From: Candidatus Hydrogenedentes bacterium UBA2224
GTDB taxonomy: Bacteria > Hydrogenedentota > Hydrogenedentia > Hydrogenedentales > SLHB01
Length of the DNA: 18,271 nt
NCBI GenBank assembly: GCA_002348185.1
Contig: DDYW01000085.1
Coordinates: 1-18,271 of the forward strand
Reading direction: 5' to 3'
The notes beneath the pieces are model-generated. The model saw nothing but the letters and a program-made list of their open reading frames with translations, was not told where the DNA came from and did not search any database. Made by a program: the position numbers and the translations under genes. Positions 14,819 to 18,271 of this stretch are shown here, piece by piece; positions within the stretch are counted from its first letter, which is position 1, and every line of letters begins with the position of its first letter.

Positions 14819-16171
14819 ATGACGTTCTGGAAGATTTCAGCTTTGGTGGCGGCCCTGGGGATGACCATGGCCGGGGTGTATGCCGGGCCGATCGAGGAGT
14901 CCCGTGCGCGATGGTCGGATGCGGACGCTCTCCAGCGAATCGAGGCGGGCATCGAGCAGCACCGCAAAGGCAACCTCGTTGTGCGTGTGCTCGATGCGGA
15001 CGGCCGCCCGGTTTCGGGCGCCGAAGTAATGGCCGTTCAGAAGACGCATGCGTTTCTGTTCGGCGCGAATCTGTTTGTGCTGGGCCAACTCGCGACACCG
15101 GAACTGAACGCCAAGTACGAACGGGCGTTTTCGGGCCTGTTCAATTTCGCGTCGATCCCGTTCTACTGGAAAGACCTCGAACCGGAGCCCGGCGCGCTGC
15201 GCTTTGCCGACACGGCGCCGTACCTCTGGCGGCGTCCCCCGCCGGACGTCCTGGTGGCCTGGTGCCGGGCGCAGGGCATCACGCCGAAAGGCCATCCGCT
15301 GTTGTGGCATTCGATCAACCCGGACTGGATGCCCACGGACCCGGACGCGTTGCGCGCGGCCTATATGAAACGCTTTGAGGAGATCGCGGCGCGGTATGGG
15401 GACACGGTGGCCGTCTGGGACGTCGTGAACGAGTCGCTGGTCAGCAATGACACGTATCCGCTGTACACGCCGGACCAGGCCTGCGTGCCCTGGGCGTTCG
15501 AGCAGGCCCATCGCCTGTTTCCCGAATCGAGCGTGTTGATGATCAACGAGGTGATGACGGTGAGTCACAGGCCCATCGAGGAAAACCGCTACCACAGGCA
15601 GGTCGACACCCTGTTGAAGCAGGGCTGCGGTATCGAGGGGATCGGATTTCAGTTTCACTTCTTTTCGAGAGACGCGCTGGACACGGGCTTTCTGGGCAAC
15701 CCCGATATGGGGCCCGCCCGATTGCTCGAGGTCTACGACGCGTTTGGCCAGTTCGGCCCCCCGCTGTATGTCACGGAGATTACCATTCCGGGGAGCGGTC
15801 CCGACGGCGCGGCGCTCCAAGCGGAGCTTGTGACGAACCTCTACCGCCTCTGGTTCAGCATTGAGAAGATGGCCGGCATCACGTGGTGGAATCTGCCGGA
15901 CCATACCGCGTATGGAAACGAAAACTCGGCCCTCGGCGGTCTGACCGACGAGAACCTGAATCCCAAACCCGCCTACGAAGCGCTCGACAGACTGATCAAC
16001 CAGGAATGGAAAACGCAGTTCACGGGAGTGACCGACGCCGAGGGACGCTGCGCGTTCCGGGGATTCGCGGGCGCGTACGAAATCAGCGCGACGATTCCCG
16101 GCGCTGCGGTGCGGCGCACCACGCACGCCATCGAAGCGGGTAAAGACGGCGAGTGCGTCCTTGCGCCCTGA
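14819..16171 (+). CDS. secreted GH10 endo-1,4-beta-xylanase-like enzyme
   Basis: A 450-residue glycoside hydrolase family 10 protein, a retaining endoxylanase in the family. Seen: signal peptide (about 1-22, MTFWKISALVAALGMTMAGVYA), an N-terminal beta-domain with NLVVRVLDADGRPVSGAEV near 52-70, then the TIM-barrel with FYWKDLEP (115-122), GHPLLWHSINPDW (158-170), the acid/base region WDVVNES with Glu205, GIGFQFH (274-280), the nucleophile region YVTEI with Glu320, and TWWNLPDH (355-362). Both catalytic glutamates are present. From about 398 a short beta-rich appendage follows (GVTDAEGRCAFRG). ATG 14819 was chosen over upstream codons because GGAG-type sequence (GGAGAGGAGTGGAG) precedes it and it gives a signal peptide. 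Divergent from the propeller glycosidase gene; the two probably share regulation. Confidence 0.9.
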   Translation: MTFWKISALVAALGMTMAGVYAGPIEESRARWSDADALQRIEAGIEQHRKGNLVVRVLDADGRPVSGAEVMAVQKTHAFLFGANLFVLGQLATPELNAKYERAFSGLFNFASIPFYWKDLEPEPGALRFADTAPYLWRRPPPDVLVAWCRAQGITPKGHPLLWHSINPDWMPTDPDALRAAYMKRFEEIAARYGDTVAVWDVVNESLVSNDTYPLYTPDQACVPWAFEQAHRLFPESSVLMINEVMTVSHRPIEENRYHRQVDTLLKQGCGIEGIGFQFHFFSRDALDTGFLGNPDMGPARLLEVYDAFGQFGPPLYVTEITIPGSGPDGAALQAELVTNLYRLWFSIEKMAGITWWNLPDHTAYGNENSALGGLTDENLNPKPAYEALDRLINQEWKTQFTGVTDAEGRCAFRGFAGAYEISATIPGAAVRRTTHAIEAGKDGECVLAP

Positions 16172-16198
16172 ACCACGCCGGGCGCTTCGCGTCAGGAC

Positions 16199-17062
16199 TC
16201 AGAGTCGGCTGCGCGCTCTGCGGCAGCAGAGGCCGGCCAGACCCATGAATACCAATGCTAGTGTCGCCGGTTCGGGCACGACAAGGCATTCTCCGGAATA
16301 CCCCCAAAGCACGCCGTCATAGATGGTGACGTCCTGGTAAAACACGGAGTTGCTGTTTGGATCCGGGCGCAAGCTTCCGAAGGAGGCGAGAAACATGTAG
16401 AACTCGACCTCGCCCGCCCAGGCCGTGGTTTCAATATGACTGTCGTATGGTCCATCCGTCCACGTCATATTGTGCCCCGAGGTAAGCGTGTAACCCGGTG
16501 GTGTCCAGGGTCCCCATCCGGGAGCATAGTACGCAGGACTCTGATCGTGAGCGCCATCGACCGTGTATTCATAGGGCGAGATCACCGATCCGCCGGATTC
16601 ATCGTAGAGCTGGATCCAGTCCAGCCCGAGAGCACCTTCCCCCTGTCCGTAGTCGTAATAGGCGACAATCTCAGCGCCGTGGTAACACCGCGAGCCGATA
16701 TGGTTATCGACTGCCTGATACCAGTCAATGAGCATGGTGCCGGAGAGGCTTTGAGTCGACACGCTGTACTGGTAAATCAGCGTGTAATTCGGGTCTGACG
16801 TGTTGACGGTATATTGCCCGTAGAGCGCGGAGATCAAGTCGTTGGTGTAGCTGTTCTGGGGCGGGAGATACGCCAGCGGTGTGAGCCACGTGCCCCCCGG
16901 TGTAGGCCCGTCGCACGGCTCATAGGGATCATAGTTGGCCGAATTGTAGACGAGATTGAAGCTGGTGTTGGTCGTAATGGCCAGCATGTCTGCTAATGCG
17001 GTGGCGCCGGCCATCGTTGCGGCCACCAACAGGGCCAAGACTGTTCGTGTTACGTATCGCAT
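16199..17062 (-). CDS. PEP-CTERM exported protein
   Basis: A 287-residue exported protein of unknown function carrying a PEP-CTERM sorting tail. Seen: signal peptide (about 1-24, ALLVAATMAGATALA), a long aromatic-, Gly- and Tyr-rich beta-type body without recognisable domain, and a C-terminal block V-P-E-P-A-T-L followed by a hydrophobic helix (ALVFMGLAGLCC) and basic end RRARSRL. This is the exosortase recognition pattern: the protein is exported and its tail processed, commonly linked with extracellular polysaccharide. No exosortase gene lies in the window. ATG 17062 has GGAG 7 nt upstream; the frame is open to 17305 but those residues lack a signal sequence. It converges with the xylanase gene (27-nt gap, no obvious terminator). 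Confidence 0.85.
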   Translation of the reverse strand: MRYVTRTVLALLVAATMAGATALADMLAITTNTSFNLVYNSANYDPYEPCDGPTPGGTWLTPLAYLPPQNSYTNDLISALYGQYTVNTSDPNYTLIYQYSVSTQSLSGTMLIDWYQAVDNHIGSRCYHGAEIVAYYDYGQGEGALGLDWIQLYDESGGSVISPYEYTVDGAHDQSPAYYAPGWGPWTPPGYTLTSGHNMTWTDGPYDSHIETTAWAGEVEFYMFLASFGSLRPDPNSNSVFYQDVTIYDGVLWGYSGECLVVPEPATLALVFMGLAGLCCRRARSRL

Positions 17063-17216
17063 TGCCCTTCTCCCCGTGGGAAAGACACCATGGCCCTTCC
17101 CCGCCCTCTCCCTCTGGTATTCGAAAACACCATTTCGCGCGCTCCCTCGACCGGATTGGCATCCTGCAGCCCGCTTCGAGTTGGCACGCATTCGAGCAAA
17201 ACACGATATTCTCTTT

Positions 17217-17236
17217 ATTATGGAATATAGCATAAT
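17217..17236. repeat. AT-rich inverted repeat upstream of the PEP-CTERM gene
   Basis: ATTATG (17217-17222) and CATAAT (17231-17236) form a perfect inverted repeat around an 8-nt centre, in the most AT-rich stretch of the window. The minus strand reads TATGCTATATT and CATAAT here, either of which could serve as a -10 element, so this is the likely core promoter or operator of the PEP-CTERM gene, 155-175 nt upstream of its start. Confidence 0.4.
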
Positions 17237-17514
17237 TCGAGCCACATCCCAGATGGAGCCCGGCACCGGATTCTCAGAATGCATGAGGTGGGGACAGGAA
17301 AACACAACCCTAATTCTATGAGTGCTTTACAAAACATCCCGGTGCGCTCCTACAATCAAAAAATGGCGAACAAGCCCAACACCGATAGAGTCATCGCCAT
17401 GTCACGCTGGTGAACCGTGGACACAAAGTGAGCTACACTGATTGTTTGTTGACAAGCGGAAATGGATATACCCGTCAAGACCCCGTCAGGCCGTCATTTC
17501 GGAGCAGATTCGGT

Positions 17515-17533
17515 CCCCCGGGGAGGGGCTTTT
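17515..17533 (+). terminator. weak hairpin followed by T-run in the intergenic region
   Basis: CCCC (17515-17518) pairs with GGGG (17525-17528) around CGGGGA, then C and TTTT (17530-17533). No protein gene ends upstream on this strand, so if real it would end a non-coding transcript or an upstream leader. Confidence 0.25.
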
Positions 17534-17585
17534 CGAGATTCGCATGCGCCGTATGCACCGCTAACACCCAAGAAGCGACGGGCTT

Positions 17586-17615
17586 TTGTCGGTTTTTCGC
17601 AGATCGTGGTATACT
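17586..17615 (+). promoter_or_regulatory. extended -10 promoter for the zinc-ribbon gene
   Basis: TTGTCG at 17586-17591 and TATACT at 17610-17615 are 18 nt apart, with TGG directly before the -10 hexamer. It lies 27 nt upstream of ATG 17643. Confidence 0.55.
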
Positions 17616-17642
17616 GAGTGTGGCTGGGTAGAAAGGATTGCC

Positions 17643-18095
17643 ATGATATCTTTAATACAAATCAGATGCCCTCACTGCGGTGCAAAAGGGAAGATGGTAC
17701 TTCCCCCGACGGGTCTCATCCTGATCGGACCATGCCCCCAATGTCATGAGCTGGTCGCGATATTCTGCGGCCAGGCGTTGCCGCTCGATACCGAGATCAT
17801 GAAATCGGGCTCGACGGAAGAAAAGGAAGCGCACCTTCTCGTGGTGCTAACCGAGTTTATCGAAAGCCAGATCGGCGAAATGGTGCACCAGTCCTTTGGA
17901 GCGGAAGAGAACACGGACGAGAACCTTGATCCCCCGTCCGTACACCGCGGGACGGATGCTGACGCCGATTGGACCGTGGAAGAACCCGAGCAGGCCACCG
18001 AGACGTCGATCTCCGCCGAAGAGGTCTCGTATTTTCGTGAGACCGAGCTGAAGCTGCTCGACAATCCGGACTACTTCCGCGCCATCTTCGGCTGA
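17643..18095 (+). CDS. small zinc-ribbon protein with acidic tail
   Basis: A 150-residue protein of unknown function. Seen: two CxxC knuckles at the N-terminus, C-P-H-C near residues 9-12 and C-P-Q-C near 34-37, which would bind one zinc ion, with a hydrophobic link (LILIG) between them. The remainder is strongly acidic and probably partly disordered (ESQIGEMVHQ, then many Glu/Asp), ending in a short helix-like segment LKLLDNPDYFRAIFG. ATG 17643 follows AAAGGA with a 5-nt spacer; the open frame reaches 17586 but the added residues are unconvincing and would span the promoter. No membrane segment. The end of the protein resembles a short peptide that could dock to a partner, but this is speculation. 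Located just upstream of tRNA-fMet. Confidence 0.8.
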   Translation: MISLIQIRCPHCGAKGKMVLPPTGLILIGPCPQCHELVAIFCGQALPLDTEIMKSGSTEEKEAHLLVVLTEFIESQIGEMVHQSFGAEENTDENLDPPSVHRGTDADADWTVEEPEQATETSISAEEVSYFRETELKLLDNPDYFRAIFG

Positions 18096-18101
18096 ACCGT
18101 A

Positions 18102-18119
18102 CCGCCAGCGGCGGCCTTT
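18102..18119 (+). terminator. possible terminator after the zinc-ribbon gene
   Basis: CCGCC (18102-18106) pairs with GGCGG (18110-18114) around AGC, followed by CCTTT. The T-run is short, so termination is only possible. Confidence 0.3.
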
Positions 18120-18176
18120 CCGAAGCAGAGGGGCGCCACAGCCTTCTGCAGGAGAGCAGCGAACGCAAAACACTAT

Positions 18177-18206
18177 TTGACATCCGCCGTCTGGTTCTGT
18201 TAGGCT
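18177..18206 (+). promoter_or_regulatory. candidate promoter for tRNA-fMet
   Basis: A perfect TTGACA lies at 18177-18182, with TAGGCT (18201-18206, 3 of 6) 18 nt later, about 45 nt before the tRNA. A second possibility nearer the gene is the extended -10 element TGGTAAAAT (18235-18243), which would start transcription within a few bases of the tRNA 5' end. Confidence 0.45.
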
Positions 18207-18251
18207 TGCGCATCAGTTGCGGAATAGAACCGCCTGGTAAAATCGACATGA

Positions 18252-18271
18252 CGCGGGGTGGAGCAGTCTGG
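18252..18271 (+). tRNA. initiator tRNA-fMet, 5' part only (cut by window end)
   Basis: The last 20 bases, beginning CGCGGGG and continuing TGGAGCAGTCTGG, match the 5' end of bacterial initiator tRNA: acceptor strand CGCGGGG with the first-base C that is unpaired in initiator tRNAs, then TG and the D-arm start GAGCAG. The anticodon lies outside the window, so identity rests on this short but highly conserved segment and the absence of any other good explanation. Confidence 0.85.

Larger units (their letters stand above)
17063..17642. other. long intergenic region between PEP-CTERM gene and zinc-ribbon gene
   Basis: About 580 bp with no supportable protein gene. It includes an AT-rich patch at 17200-17240 that probably holds the PEP-CTERM promoter, a possible plus-strand promoter TTTACA (17326-17331) N19 TACAAT (17351-17356), a weak hairpin with T-run at 17515-17533, and the zinc-ribbon gene promoter near 17586-17615. 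Confidence 0.5.

Noticed and set aside
17182..17199. TGGCACG resembling the -24 element of a sigma-54 promoter
   Set aside because: The -12 position reads CGAGC rather than TTGCA and no plus-strand gene follows at a suitable distance.
17449..17472. TTGACA followed by GATATACC as a promoter
   Set aside because: The spacing between the hexamers is only about 12 nt, too short for sigma-70.
17410..17631. 73-residue plus-strand open frame upstream of the zinc-ribbon gene
   Set aside because: GTG start without ribosome binding site, overlaps the promoter, and composition is not protein-like.

Overview
The window is a GC-rich bacterial chromosome segment with 14 protein genes I can support and the first 20 bases of an initiator tRNA at its right edge. 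Several features fit a heterotrophic, glycan-degrading bacterium of the PVC-like/Hydrogenedentes/Lentisphaerae type: a PEP-CTERM exported protein, a secreted FG-GAP repeat protein, a GH10 xylanase beside a secreted beta-propeller glycosidase-like protein, a HEAT-repeat protein and a MoxR-DUF58-transglutaminase operon. This placement is inference, not proof. Clear Shine-Dalgarno sequences precede most starts.

Layout, left to right. At 42-86 there is a 9-nt tandem repeat (GTCCATNNN). A dienelactone-hydrolase-like alpha/beta hydrolase follows (267-1232, +) whose nucleophile elbow reads GHGLG, so the catalytic Ser position is Gly. Next is a tightly overlapping operon, moxR-like AAA+ ATPase, DUF58 protein and TgpA-like membrane transglutaminase (1496-5779, +). 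A convergent minus-strand pair follows: pdxA (8112-7060) overlaps by 8 nt the start of a secreted FG-GAP/VCBS-type protein (7067-5799). A roughly 480-bp non-coding gap then precedes tatA (8594-8785, +).

A second minus-strand operon holds a sigma-54 activator of the NtrC architecture (11700-10330) whose receiver domain has Glu in place of the phosphorylatable Asp, overlapping by 11 nt a 495-residue HEAT-repeat protein (10340-8853). Back-to-back with the activator is a small lipoprotein gene (11931-12365, +) with its own extended -10 promoter and a good intrinsic terminator.

The carbohydrate region consists of a secreted five-bladed-propeller glycosidase-like protein (14631-12511, -) divergent from a secreted GH10 endoxylanase-like enzyme (14819-16171, +), sharing a 187-bp control region. 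A PEP-CTERM protein (17062-16199, -) follows, then a long AT-richer non-coding region, a small zinc-ribbon protein (17643-18095, +) and the start of tRNA-fMet (18252 onward).

How the genes fit together: the two carbohydrate-active proteins plausibly act together on xylan-like polymers outside the cytoplasm. The MoxR/DUF58/transglutaminase set forms one envelope-associated machine. The NtrC-like activator and the HEAT protein are co-translated and probably work in one regulatory pathway, perhaps with the divergent lipoprotein as a target. No mobile elements, CRISPR arrays or phage genes were seen.
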